Below, piece by piece: positions 1-6,024 of a DNA stretch of 7,545 bases. The notes beneath the pieces are model-generated. The model did not search any database, had not been told where the DNA came from, and was given only the letters and a program-made list of their open reading frames with translations. The translations under genes and the position numbers were made by a program. Source of the DNA: an uncultured Clostridium sp. (GTDB lineage: Bacteria; Bacillota; Clostridia; Lachnospirales; Lachnospiraceae); the NCBI GenBank assembly GCA_958349075.1, contig CATWBR010000215.1:1-7545 (forward strand), given 5' to 3'. Position 1 is the stretch's first letter; each line of letters opens with the position of its first letter.

Positions 1-1317
1 CCCCATACTGATATTATTATAAATTGTATCCTGAAACAGGTAGACCCGCTGGAATACCATACTGATTTGGCTCATCAGTTCCGCCAGAGGCATCTCCCTT
101 ATATCGGTTCCCCGAAACAGGACGGCCCCTTCCCGGACATCCCAGAGACGGGCCAGGAGGCTTGCAACCGTAGTTTTTCCTCCTCCCGAAGGCCCGGCCA
201 GAGCAACCATTGTGTTGGGCCTGACCGAAAAGCTGACGCGGCTCAGCACATCCTTCTCCCGGTAGGCAAAGGAAACGTTCCTGAATTCTATTTCGGGTAC
301 CTCTGTTTTAATGCGGTCATCTTCCCTGTCCCGGACAGACTGTTTTCCCGAGTCCGGCAGCTCTTTTTCCTCAAACACCGCTTCGATTCTGTCCAGGCAG
401 CTATTCATAACCGTCAGCCTGCTGGCTTCCCCATACAGCGCTTTGAGAGGTCCGAAAAAGTCGAAGACAAACAAAAGAACCCCGGTCAGGTAGGGCAGGG
501 GAAGTTCCCCCGCCTGCTGGAGATAGACGGCCAGGCCAAACAGCAGGGCCATCCCCAGCGCATAGATAACGTTCAGCCTTCTCTGCCAGGGGGTGAGCGC
601 CTCCTCAAAACCGATGGAATGGTCCCTGGAACGGCGGAAATTCGACGACAGTTCCTTTGATTTTTCTCCCAGCAGGTTATAACTCTTTATGACGCCGATC
701 CCTTCCACAAAAGCCAGGACGGCATCGGTCAGTTTCTCACTTTGTTCCTGCTTCCCGGCCGCTTCCTCCAGGGAAATACGGTTCATCTTTCCGGCTGTGA
801 ATACGGCCGTCAGGCTGACAAGAACGGCAGCCGTTCCCAGTCTCCAGTCCAGAAACATCATGAATACGGCCATAATAATGGAAGAAAACAGATAGTTTAT
901 CATATTGGCCAATGTGCTCATGACAATCTCTTCGACAAAAATCATATCCGTGCTGAGAATAGAACTGATTTTCCCAATATTTCCCGCTGTAAAATACCCC
1001 ATCGGCAATTTTCTCAAGTGTGCCCCAAACTCCATACGCTTATCCGCAAACACCATATATCCCGCCCCGCTTTGCAGGCGGTCGGAAATAAACTGGCACA
1101 GAGCTTCCAGGACTAGAACAACGATCATCGCAATGCCCACAAGCAGGCAGTCCCCCGGCGTAAGTGTTTTCTCATAAAATGCTCTGAGTACGAGAAAGGC
1201 CAGGCATACCGGCATTTTCGACAGTACCGATTTTAAAAAGGAGAAAACGAAAGCGAGCTGAATTTTGCTTCTGTATCTGCCTGACAGTTTCAGGATCCTT
1301 TTAAACAATTTAATCAT
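1..1317 (-). CDS. ABC transporter, fused permease/ATPase half-transporter, second of a pair (3' end cut by window)
   Basis: I translated this by hand from the ATG at 1317 to the window edge: 439 codons open without a frameshift, beginning MIKLFKRILKLSGRYRSK. Hydrophobic membrane segments lie near residues 20-48, 58-77, 139-175 (two helices) and 250-290 (two helices), the six-helix layout of type IV (exporter-fold) ABC proteins. The ATPase domain starts near residue 340, with Walker A GPSGGGKT at 375-382 and the Q-loop glutamine at 423 (MVFQRVYLF). The signature motif, Walker B and H-loop are outside the window; a usual length near 580 residues would leave about 140 residues missing. The start is supported by AGGAGG at 1331-1326, 8 bp upstream and inside the end of the preceding gene. 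The start overlaps that gene's stop by 8 bp (ATGATTAA), so translation is probably coupled and the two proteins probably form a heterodimer in the cytoplasmic membrane. The substrate cannot be read from the sequence; siderophore or metallophore uptake is inferred from context, and drug or peptide export is the alternative. Confidence 0.93.
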   Translation of the reverse strand, partial: MIKLFKRILKLSGRYRSKIQLAFVFSFLKSVLSKMPVCLAFLVLRAFYEKTLTPGDCLLVGIAMIVVLVLEALCQFISDRLQSGAGYMVFADKRMEFGAHLRKLPMGYFTAGNIGKISSILSTDMIFVEEIVMSTLANMINYLFSSIIMAVFMMFLDWRLGTAAVLVSLTAVFTAGKMNRISLEEAAGKQEQSEKLTDAVLAFVEGIGVIKSYNLLGEKSKELSSNFRRSRDHSIGFEEALTPWQRRLNVIYALGMALLFGLAVYLQQAGELPLPYLTGVLLFVFDFFGPLKALYGEASRLTVMNSCLDRIEAVFEEKELPDSGKQSVRDREDDRIKTEVPEIEFRNVSFAYREKDVLSRVSFSVRPNTMVALAGPSGGGKTTVASLLARLWDVREGAVLFRGTDIREMPLAELMSQISMVFQRVYLFQDTIYNNISMG

Positions 1318-3061
1318 CTGCGTTTCCTCCTTTGCTCTGTACTCTCCAGTCCGCGCTCTCCTGAGAGGCCAGCCAGAGTTTCCTGTACTGCGCGCAGCTT
1401 TCAAGAAGTTCGCCGTGGGTCCCCGACGCGATCAGACGCCCTCTGTCCATGACGCAAATCTGGGCGGCGTTTCTGACCGAGGACAGACGGTGGGCAATGA
1501 CAAGCAGCGTTTTTCCTTTGACCACCTCCGAAATAGCGGCCTCCATTTTTTCCTCATTCTCGGGATCTGTAAACGCTGTGGCTTCATCAAGCACTACCAC
1601 CGGCGCATTCTTTAAAATGGCCCGGGCCAGGGCAATTCTCTGGCGCTGTCCGCCGGACAGTTCATTTCCGCCGTCTCCGGCCATCGTATTTATTCCCTCC
1701 GGCAATGTTTTGATGAATTCCATGCACTGCGCTCTTTTGGCGGCCTCCATCACCTCTTCATCCGCCGCGTCCAATCTTCCGATCCTGATATTTTCAAGAA
1801 GGGACGTGTTAAAAAGATATTGTTCCTGGGCAACATAGGAAATCTGATCATTGAGCGCCTCCAGGCTCATATCACGGATGTCCTGGCCTCCAACGGCAAT
1901 GCTCCCCTCTAAAACATCATAGTAATGGACCAGCAATTTTGCCAGAGTGCTTTTGCCCGATCCCGACTCGCCTACCAGGGCCGTCATCCGCCCCTCAGGG
2001 ATAACCAGATTCACATTGTTAAGCACCGCCTCTTTCTCATAGGCAAAACCGACATTGCGAAACTCAATCTCATGGTTTTTTCCGCAAAAGCCTCCCTCCG
2101 TCTGGCAAAGCGGATCGGCGTTCAGCATTTTTTCCAGGTTTGCTATCTTATAATTGACCTGGGGCATAGAGGGTATAAAACCGATGGTCTTTAAGAGGGG
2201 AAGCCCCATGCTGAGCGACAGGCACATCACAAGCAGAAGATCCGGCAGGGTGGAGTAACCCTTGAGGACGAACCAGGAGCCGAGGGGCAGCGTCAGCAGC
2301 AGCGTGCAGGGCAGAACGCTGTTATAGACGGCCATCCAGGGCCAGCAGGCTTTATACCAGCTCAGTGTGAAGTCCCGGTATGTCCTGATATCCTGTTCAT
2401 ACCTCCGGTAGGAATCGCCGTCCCTGTTAAATACCTTCACAACCTCCATACCGTTGATGTATTCGATGATGGTATTATTCATTACCTTCCCCGCCGCATA
2501 ATAATTATCCATATCGCGGGTGCCTATCGCGTACATCACACACATAGCAGCCATTCCTATGGGAAATGAGACAAGTGACATTAGCGCAAGTCTCCAGTCC
2601 ACCACGAAAAGGCAGATACAAACCGCCAGCGGAACCACGGCATTTCCAATTCCTTCGGGAACCGCGTGGGCCAGAAGCAGCTCAATACTGTCTACATCGT
2701 CCACAAACATCCGTTTCAGGCTCCCGGTTCCTTTTTTCTGTATCTCGCCCAGAGGCAGCTTTTCCATCCGTTTCTGAAGGTGGAACCTCAGCCGCATCAG
2801 GATATTATAGGCAGCTTCATGGGACATGGACAGGCCTTTTACATAAAGGCAGGCATGAAGAACCAGGCAGACCGCGGTCCCCGCTATGCGCACGGCAAAA
2901 TAAGAAACACCGGCAGGTTCTCCCATGATAAGAGGTGTGATAATCTGATAAACAAACAAAAACGGAACCACACTCATAATCACGGCCGCCAGGATCACAA
3001 GCCCGGACAGAATTGTCTTTTTCTTATAAGGTCCGGCGTACTCAAATACTTTTTGAAACAT
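1310..3061 (-). CDS. ABC transporter, fused permease/ATPase half-transporter, first of a pair (YbtPQ/IrtAB-like)
   Basis: Complete 583-residue half-transporter. Membrane helices lie near residues 15-45, 52-76, 135-157, 160-180, 243-265 and 272-296. The ATPase domain starts near 330, with all motifs present: Walker A GESGSGKST 364-372, Q-loop Q412, signature LSGGQ 468-472, Walker B VVVLDE 488-493 with catalytic E493, and H-loop H524. This site set therefore looks catalytically competent. The D-loop reads TAFTDPENE rather than the common SALD; I recall similar forms in YbtPQ/IrtAB-type siderophore transporters, but that is memory and not a search. No N-terminal siderophore-interacting domain (as in IrtA) is present. 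The ATG at 3061 has AAGGGAG at 3076-3070 with 8 bp spacing; a second AAGGAG directly abuts the ATG and is too close to serve. The gene lies 133 bp downstream of the AraC regulator on the same strand. Metallophore import is inferred from this pairing; multidrug or peptide export remains possible. Confidence 0.95.
   Translation of the reverse strand: MFQKVFEYAGPYKKKTILSGLVILAAVIMSVVPFLFVYQIITPLIMGEPAGVSYFAVRIAGTAVCLVLHACLYVKGLSMSHEAAYNILMRLRFHLQKRMEKLPLGEIQKKGTGSLKRMFVDDVDSIELLLAHAVPEGIGNAVVPLAVCICLFVVDWRLALMSLVSFPIGMAAMCVMYAIGTRDMDNYYAAGKVMNNTIIEYINGMEVVKVFNRDGDSYRRYEQDIRTYRDFTLSWYKACWPWMAVYNSVLPCTLLLTLPLGSWFVLKGYSTLPDLLLVMCLSLSMGLPLLKTIGFIPSMPQVNYKIANLEKMLNADPLCQTEGGFCGKNHEIEFRNVGFAYEKEAVLNNVNLVIPEGRMTALVGESGSGKSTLAKLLVHYYDVLEGSIAVGGQDIRDMSLEALNDQISYVAQEQYLFNTSLLENIRIGRLDAADEEVMEAAKRAQCMEFIKTLPEGINTMAGDGGNELSGGQRQRIALARAILKNAPVVVLDEATAFTDPENEEKMEAAISEVVKGKTLLVIAHRLSSVRNAAQICVMDRGRLIASGTHGELLESCAQYRKLWLASQESADWRVQSKGGNADD
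1326..1331 (-). promoter_or_regulatory. Ribosome binding site of the second ABC gene, embedded in the first
   Basis: On the minus strand AGGAGG (1331-1326) stands 8 bp before the ATG at 1317. It is also read as part of the K-G-G codons near the C terminus of the first ABC protein. It fixes the start of the second gene and indicates coupled translation of the two subunits. Confidence 0.85.
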
Positions 3062-3095
3062 CTCCTTCTCTCCCTTCTTACCGTTTTCAAAAAAA

Positions 3096-3135
3096 TACGC
3101 ATACAGTTAGTCTCGTATAACCAACTGTATGCGTA
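3096..3135 (-). terminator. 13 bp inverted repeat followed by T7: probable intrinsic terminator or attenuator between araC-type gene and ABC operon
   Basis: The arms TACGCATACAGTT (3096-3108) and AACTGTATGCGTA (3123-3135) are perfect inverted repeats separated by 14 bases. Read on the minus strand, the direction of the regulator and the ABC genes, the hairpin is followed at once by seven T (3095-3089), the form of a Rho-independent terminator. It sits 35 bp before the ABC start codon. It could end the regulator transcript, act as an attenuator for the ABC genes, or be a DNA operator. The stem is only moderately GC-rich and the loop is long, so strength is uncertain. Confidence 0.6.
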
Positions 3136-3137
3136 CT

Positions 3138-3166
3138 ATTCTACTGTTTCACCGGACCGTTTTCTA
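3138..3166 (-). promoter_or_regulatory. Candidate activator-dependent promoter of the ABC pair
   Basis: On the minus strand, -35-like TAGAAA (3166-3161, 4 of 6 consensus), 17 bp spacer, and -10 TAGAAT (3143-3138, 5 of 6). The predicted start is near 3132-3130, about 70 bp before the ABC ATG. The weak -35 overlaps the proximal copy of the tandem repeat, as is usual for promoters that need an AraC-family activator. This is inferred from spacing and match only. Confidence 0.45.
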
Positions 3167-3184
3167 CCAAAAAAGGACCGTTTT
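3154..3184. promoter_or_regulatory. Tandem direct repeat with 21 bp period, likely AraC-family protein binding site
   Basis: GGACCGTTTT occurs at 3154-3163 and again at 3175-3184, exactly 21 bp apart, which puts both copies on the same face of the helix. AraC/XylS proteins carry two helix-turn-helix motifs and commonly bind direct half-sites with two-turn spacing. The repeat lies between the AraC-type gene and the ABC genes and abuts the candidate promoter. That the neighbouring regulator binds here is inferred. Confidence 0.6.
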
Positions 3185-3194
3185 TTAACACTTT

Positions 3195-4172
3195 TTATCC
3201 GCAAAAGTCCCGCGGCGCCACTCCGAATTTTTTCTTGAATGCGGCCGAAAAATGGCTCATATTGGAGTATCCCGACTGAATGGCGGCCTGACTTACATTC
3301 ACCCTGTTTTCCGCCAGCAGATACGCCGCATGCTCCAGCCTCCTGTCTATCACATAGCTGTGAAGCGGCATTCCCGTCATCTCACGGAAACATCGTTTCA
3401 GCTTGCTCATGCTGATTCCCGCCTCTCTTGCAAGCGCCTCGCACGGGCAGAACTCCGTGCAGCCCCGATCTATTTTTTTCCTGATTTCCAGTATCACGTC
3501 TCTGTCGGTTCTGGAAACAGAGAGCTTCTTTCTGGTAAAGGCATTGTCTCCCATTTCCAGACCGGCTCCCAGGCAGGCCCCGGTCAATTCAAGGATTTTT
3601 CCCTCCAGATAGAAAGAAGCCATTCCGCCCCGGTAGCAGTCGGCCTGCTCAATCTCCTGTAAAAGACGGAACATATACGGGGTAATTAAGGTCTTCGTCA
3701 CCGTCTGAAGCATTTTTTCCGTCTGAAGCTTTTCCCCGCGGTCGAAGTGTCCCTCAAACGCCTGGGCGAAGAGCGTCATGGGAAGCTGGATATTTTTAAA
3801 GAGAAATTCCTGTCCCCCTGGATAGCGGGCAGCCGAGGGCTGATCCTGATCCCGGTATATGCACACTTCCCCCTCTTCCACGGATACCGGCTCCCCCGTC
3901 TCACCAAATTCCCACTCAAGGCCATTATTCAAAAAAAAGATGAGCTGCACGGAATCATTGAACGTTTCCCTCTTTTTTCTCCGTTCCACATAAATCGGGT
4001 TCTGATATTCCATTTCCCAGTTAAAAAAAGACGCCCCTCTGTGGCTGCGCCGTTCCTGTATCCGGCATCGTCCGATCTCAGGCGGAATCTGTCCTATAAT
4101 ATCTCCAAGGCCTTCATTTGTGGAATCCTCAATCAGACGGCTTATATAATCCCCAGGCGCATTCAAATGCAT
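3195..4172 (-). CDS. AraC-family transcriptional regulator, probable activator of the ABC pair (YbtA/PchR-like)
   Basis: 325 residues. The C-terminal DNA-binding domain (about 224-323) has two helix-turn-helix motifs: the first near 244-265 (ALAREAGISMSKLKRCF) and the second near 293-315 (VSQAAIQSGYSNMSHFSAAF), ending in the typical FKKKFGVAPRDF. The N-terminal part (about 1-210) is a sensing domain with no enzyme motif visible; it contains FNDSVQLIFFLNNGLEWEF, in the style of PchR/YbtA-like regulators that respond to ferric siderophores. The ATG at 4172 is supported by GGAGG on the minus strand (4186-4182), 9 bp upstream. The gene has its own strong promoter and lies directly upstream of the ABC pair, with a direct repeat suited to AraC binding in between. 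Activation of the ABC genes by a metal-chelate ligand is inferred; the ligand cannot be told from the sequence. Confidence 0.92.
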   Translation of the reverse strand: MHLNAPGDYISRLIEDSTNEGLGDIIGQIPPEIGRCRIQERRSHRGASFFNWEMEYQNPIYVERRKKRETFNDSVQLIFFLNNGLEWEFGETGEPVSVEEGEVCIYRDQDQPSAARYPGGQEFLFKNIQLPMTLFAQAFEGHFDRGEKLQTEKMLQTVTKTLITPYMFRLLQEIEQADCYRGGMASFYLEGKILELTGACLGAGLEMGDNAFTRKKLSVSRTDRDVILEIRKKIDRGCTEFCPCEALAREAGISMSKLKRCFREMTGMPLHSYVIDRRLEHAAYLLAENRVNVSQAAIQSGYSNMSHFSAAFKKKFGVAPRDFCG

Positions 4173-4219
4173 TTCCCGCCACCTCCCCTAATTCTGGTTT
4201 CCCTGTTCATGACAAGGAC

Positions 4220-4249
4220 AATATAGCACAGGGTTTTGCCGTCTGTCAA
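4220..4249 (-). promoter_or_regulatory. Sigma-A promoter of the AraC-type gene
   Basis: On the minus strand, TTGACA (4249-4244, perfect) - 18 bp - TATATT (4225-4220, 5 of 6). The predicted start near 4213 gives a leader of about 40 bases before the ATG at 4172. An inverted repeat CCCTGT/ACAGGG (4201-4206 and 4228-4233) has one arm in the spacer and the other downstream of the predicted start, so it brackets the -10 and could be an operator. Confidence 0.75.
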
Positions 4250-4323
4250 AGGAAGCCCGCCTTCCCGATTTTTTTTATCACGAGCGCTCCTGCCGCCATA
4301 TATTTCCTGATACCGCAGCAGCC

Positions 4324-4352
4324 TTGAAATTCCTGCCATCCTGTGTTATTAT
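4324..4352 (+). promoter_or_regulatory. Sigma-A promoter of the methyltransferase gene
   Basis: TTGAAA (4324-4329, 5 of 6) - 17 bp - TATTAT (4347-4352, 5 of 6). The predicted start near 4359 leaves a leader of about 90 bases before the ATG at 4451. A short inverted repeat, GTTAG-6-CTAAC (4356-4371), covers the predicted start and may be an operator or a small 5' stem. The promoter is divergent from that of the AraC-type gene, about 75 bp away. The rest of 4250-4450 holds no supportable gene. Confidence 0.7.
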
Positions 4353-4450
4353 TTTGTTAGCAGGAACTAACCATTCGATTGATAGCGGGAACCGGCGCAT
4401 GGAACGCACGGATTTCCGCATTGCCAAATATCCGCCAGGAGGCATTCCCA

Positions 4451-5086
4451 ATGAAACATCAAAGCGATCAGAAGTACTGGAAAACCGTGTCACGGTTCTA
4501 CGCCATTTTTGCAGGGAGCCATTCCGCGCTCTACCAAAATATCTGCAACCGCATCGCCCCCCATCTCACAAGGGACATGAACGTGCTGGAACTGGCCTGC
4601 GGCACGGGACAGCTCTCATTTCCGCTCTCCTGCCGGGTACGGCTTTGGGAGGCCAGCGACTTCTCGGAACAGATGATTTCACGTGCAAAAAAGCAGACGG
4701 GTTCCTCCCGCCTGCACTTTACCGTACAGGACGCAAATTCACTGCCCTATGCGCCTCAGACATTCGATGCGGCCGTCATCTCCAACGCCCTCCATATCAT
4801 GCCCCACCCGGAGCGGGTTCTCTCAGAGATACACCGCGTGCTTAAGCCGGACGGACTGCTCTTTGCCCCCACCTTCCTCCACGGTGGGAAGACAGGCTCC
4901 CGGGCCGGAATGCGTCTAATCCACATGACCGGTTTTCAGTCTTACCACAAATGGGATGAGCAGGAATTCATAAAATTCCTGTCCGCCCACGGGTTTACCG
5001 TAACGGAGCACGCCGTGCTGGGCGGAGGCCCCGCGCCGGTCTGTTTTGCAGCGGCAAGGAAAAAGGACGCTCACCCTTCCGATTAA
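4451..5086 (+). CDS. Class I SAM-dependent methyltransferase (Methyltransf_11 type), substrate unknown
   Basis: 211 residues from the ATG at 4451, chosen because AGGAGG (4437-4442) stands 8 bp upstream; a longer reading from TTG at 4379 adds 24 residues with no ribosome site. Motif I VLELACGTG is at 45-53, the acidic residues E68/D70 in the next strand suit the SAM ribose, D95 (QDANSLPY) matches the adenine-side acidic position, and FDAAVISNALHIMP (105-118) and LKPDGLL (131-137) match the later strands of the Rossmann fold. This is a small soluble enzyme of the UbiE/ubiquinone-methyltransferase-like superfamily. The family covers small molecules, lipids, proteins and RNA, so no substrate can be named. 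It is monocistronic by layout: own promoter, then a palindrome and another promoter before the TetR gene. Its position beside the transporter genes allows, but does not show, a role in modifying a chelator or toxic compound. Confidence 0.9.
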   Translation: MKHQSDQKYWKTVSRFYAIFAGSHSALYQNICNRIAPHLTRDMNVLELACGTGQLSFPLSCRVRLWEASDFSEQMISRAKKQTGSSRLHFTVQDANSLPYAPQTFDAAVISNALHIMPHPERVLSEIHRVLKPDGLLFAPTFLHGGKTGSRAGMRLIHMTGFQSYHKWDEQEFIKFLSAHGFTVTEHAVLGGGPAPVCFAAARKKDAHPSD

Positions 5087-5091
5087 TTTCA

Positions 5092-5105
5092 TCCCGCCGG
5101 CGGGA
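5092..5105 (+). terminator. GC-rich palindrome after the methyltransferase, weak terminator candidate
   Basis: TCCCGCCGGCGGGA is a perfect 14 bp palindrome starting 6 bp after the methyltransferase stop; as RNA it gives a 5 bp stem with a CCGG loop. The nearest T-rich stretch begins about 10 bases later and is broken up, so it is not a classic intrinsic terminator. Confidence 0.35.
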
Positions 5106-5139
5106 CCGGAGATTTCCATTTTATCCCTCTTTAACATCG

Positions 5140-5168
5140 TTGACATTATCAGGATATTGTGTTATTGT
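5140..5168 (+). promoter_or_regulatory. Sigma-A promoter of the tetR-type gene
   Basis: TTGACA (5140-5145, perfect) - 17 bp - TATTGT (5163-5168, 4 of 6). The predicted start is near 5175, at the edge of the palindrome 5177-5189, so a bound repressor would block transcription. The ATG at 5203 follows 28 bases later. Confidence 0.7.
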
Positions 5169-5176
5169 TTTTACAG

Positions 5177-5189
5177 ACCAACGGTCGGT
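5177..5189. promoter_or_regulatory. TetR-type operator at the repressor's own promoter
   Basis: ACCAACGGTCGGT differs at one position from the perfect palindrome ACCGACGGTCGGT found before the MFS gene at 5967-5979. It lies at the predicted transcription start of the TetR gene, which indicates autorepression. Confidence 0.7.
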
Positions 5190-5202
5190 ATGGAGGAATA
5201 TC

Positions 5203-5865
5203 ATGGCACGCAATAAACATCCGGAAGAAACTGTAAAGCTGATTTTAGACACGGCGGCAGAACTGTTTATAATGAAAGGCTACGATGAGACATCGCTTCA
5301 GGACATTATGAATGTGACAAAACTGTCCAAGGGAGCCATCTATCATCATTTTGCATCAAAAGAAGAGATTTTCATACGCATCGTCAACCAGCTCGGCGAA
5401 AGAAATGCCCGAATCCTCGGCAGGGTGCGCGACGACAGCACACTGAACGGCCGGGAAAAGTTGAAAAAGCTGTTCAGAACCGCCCTGCTTCTTCTGGACC
5501 AGCAGAAAACAATTACGATGATTCCCTATCTTCTGGACAGTCCCCGGTTTCTTGCCCTGCAGATACGTGATCTGTATGACGATGTCGTCCCTTTCTATAT
5601 CGAACCGATTCTGCAGGAGGGCGTTGCGGACGGCTCCATCCGTACGGAACATCCCCGGGCTCTGGCGGAAGCCATCATGATTCTCTCAAATGTCTGGCTG
5701 CATCCCATGCTCATGCCGACATCTCCGGAGGCGGTGAGGGCCCGCTGTGAGGTTTTCAACCAGCTTCTCAAAGGAAGCGGAATCGAAGATCTGCTGGATG
5801 ACGAGCTGACGGATGCCTATGTTTCTTTCAGTACGGTGATAAACAGACATGAAACGCAGGAGTAG
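5203..5865 (+). CDS. TetR/AcrR-family repressor, autoregulated and controlling the adjacent MFS pump
   Basis: 220 residues. The N-terminal TetR domain covers about 8-55, with the helix-turn-helix at 31-50 (SLQDIMNVTKLSKGAIYHHF) followed by SKEEIF, the strong hallmark of the family. The C-terminal part (about 60-220) is a helical ligand-binding and dimerisation domain with no family-specific motif I recognise. The ATG at 5203 is supported by GGAGG at 5192-5196 with 6 bp spacing; a longer in-frame reading from TTG at 5140 would begin inside the -35 box and is rejected. The same palindrome sits at its own promoter and at that of the MFS gene, so it probably represses both and is released by a small ligand that the pump exports. 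The ligand is unknown. Length is normal for the family. Confidence 0.93.
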   Translation: MARNKHPEETVKLILDTAAELFIMKGYDETSLQDIMNVTKLSKGAIYHHFASKEEIFIRIVNQLGERNARILGRVRDDSTLNGREKLKKLFRTALLLLDQQKTITMIPYLLDSPRFLALQIRDLYDDVVPFYIEPILQEGVADGSIRTEHPRALAEAIMILSNVWLHPMLMPTSPEAVRARCEVFNQLLKGSGIEDLLDDELTDAYVSFSTVINRHETQE

Positions 5866-5925
5866 CCGCGGCCGCAAAACGGTAACCGGCATACTCCGGC
5901 TGTCCGCTCTGCCGTCCCGTGTCAT

Positions 5926-5955
5926 AAACTGCCTTAAACGGGCAGTTTTATTTAC
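5926..5955 (+). terminator. Intrinsic terminator of the tetR-type gene
   Basis: AAACTGCC (5926-5933) and GGCAGTTT (5941-5948) form an 8 bp stem with a 7-base loop, followed by a T-rich tail (TATTTA from 5949). It lies 60 bp after the TetR stop and before the MFS operator, so the two genes are likely separate transcription units. Confidence 0.75.
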
Positions 5956-5966
5956 CCGCAATACAT

Positions 5967-5985
5967 ACCGACGGTCGGTTTTAAT
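5967..5985 (+). promoter_or_regulatory. TetR-type operator abutting the -10 of the MFS promoter
   Basis: ACCGACGGTCGGT (5967-5979) is a perfect 6+1+6 palindrome. A -10-like TTTAAT (5980-5985, 5 of 6) follows directly, so the operator would occupy the promoter spacer. I find no good -35 at the proper distance (CGCAAT at 5957-5962 is poor), so the promoter itself is less certain than the operator. Confidence 0.65.
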
Positions 5986-6024
5986 CCCCCATCATATTCA
6001 CATAAAAAAAGGAGTCCAACACTT

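Noticed and set aside
67..660. Long plus-strand open frame of 197 codons
   Set aside because: It is antisense to the second ABC gene, whose minus-strand frame is open across the region and carries Walker A and the Q-loop. No family motif appears in the plus-strand reading.
4251..4276. GGAAG-5-CTTCC followed by T8 on the plus strand, terminator-like
   Set aside because: The stem is only 5 bp and no plus-strand gene lies upstream for it to terminate; it is next to the -35 of a minus-strand promoter. It may be chance or stop antisense transcription.
4379..4450. N-terminal extension of the methyltransferase from a TTG codon
   Set aside because: The extra 24 residues have no ribosome site before them and do not resemble the family, while the ATG at 4451 has an ideal AGGAGG.
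4278..4493. Minus-strand open frame of 71 codons over the methyltransferase promoter and start
   Set aside because: No convincing ribosome site, no recognisable family, and it overlaps a well supported promoter and the start of the methyltransferase gene.
5140..5202. N-terminal extension of the TetR protein from a TTG codon
   Set aside because: The codon is part of the -35 hexamer and the extension covers the -10 and operator, so it would not be transcribed.
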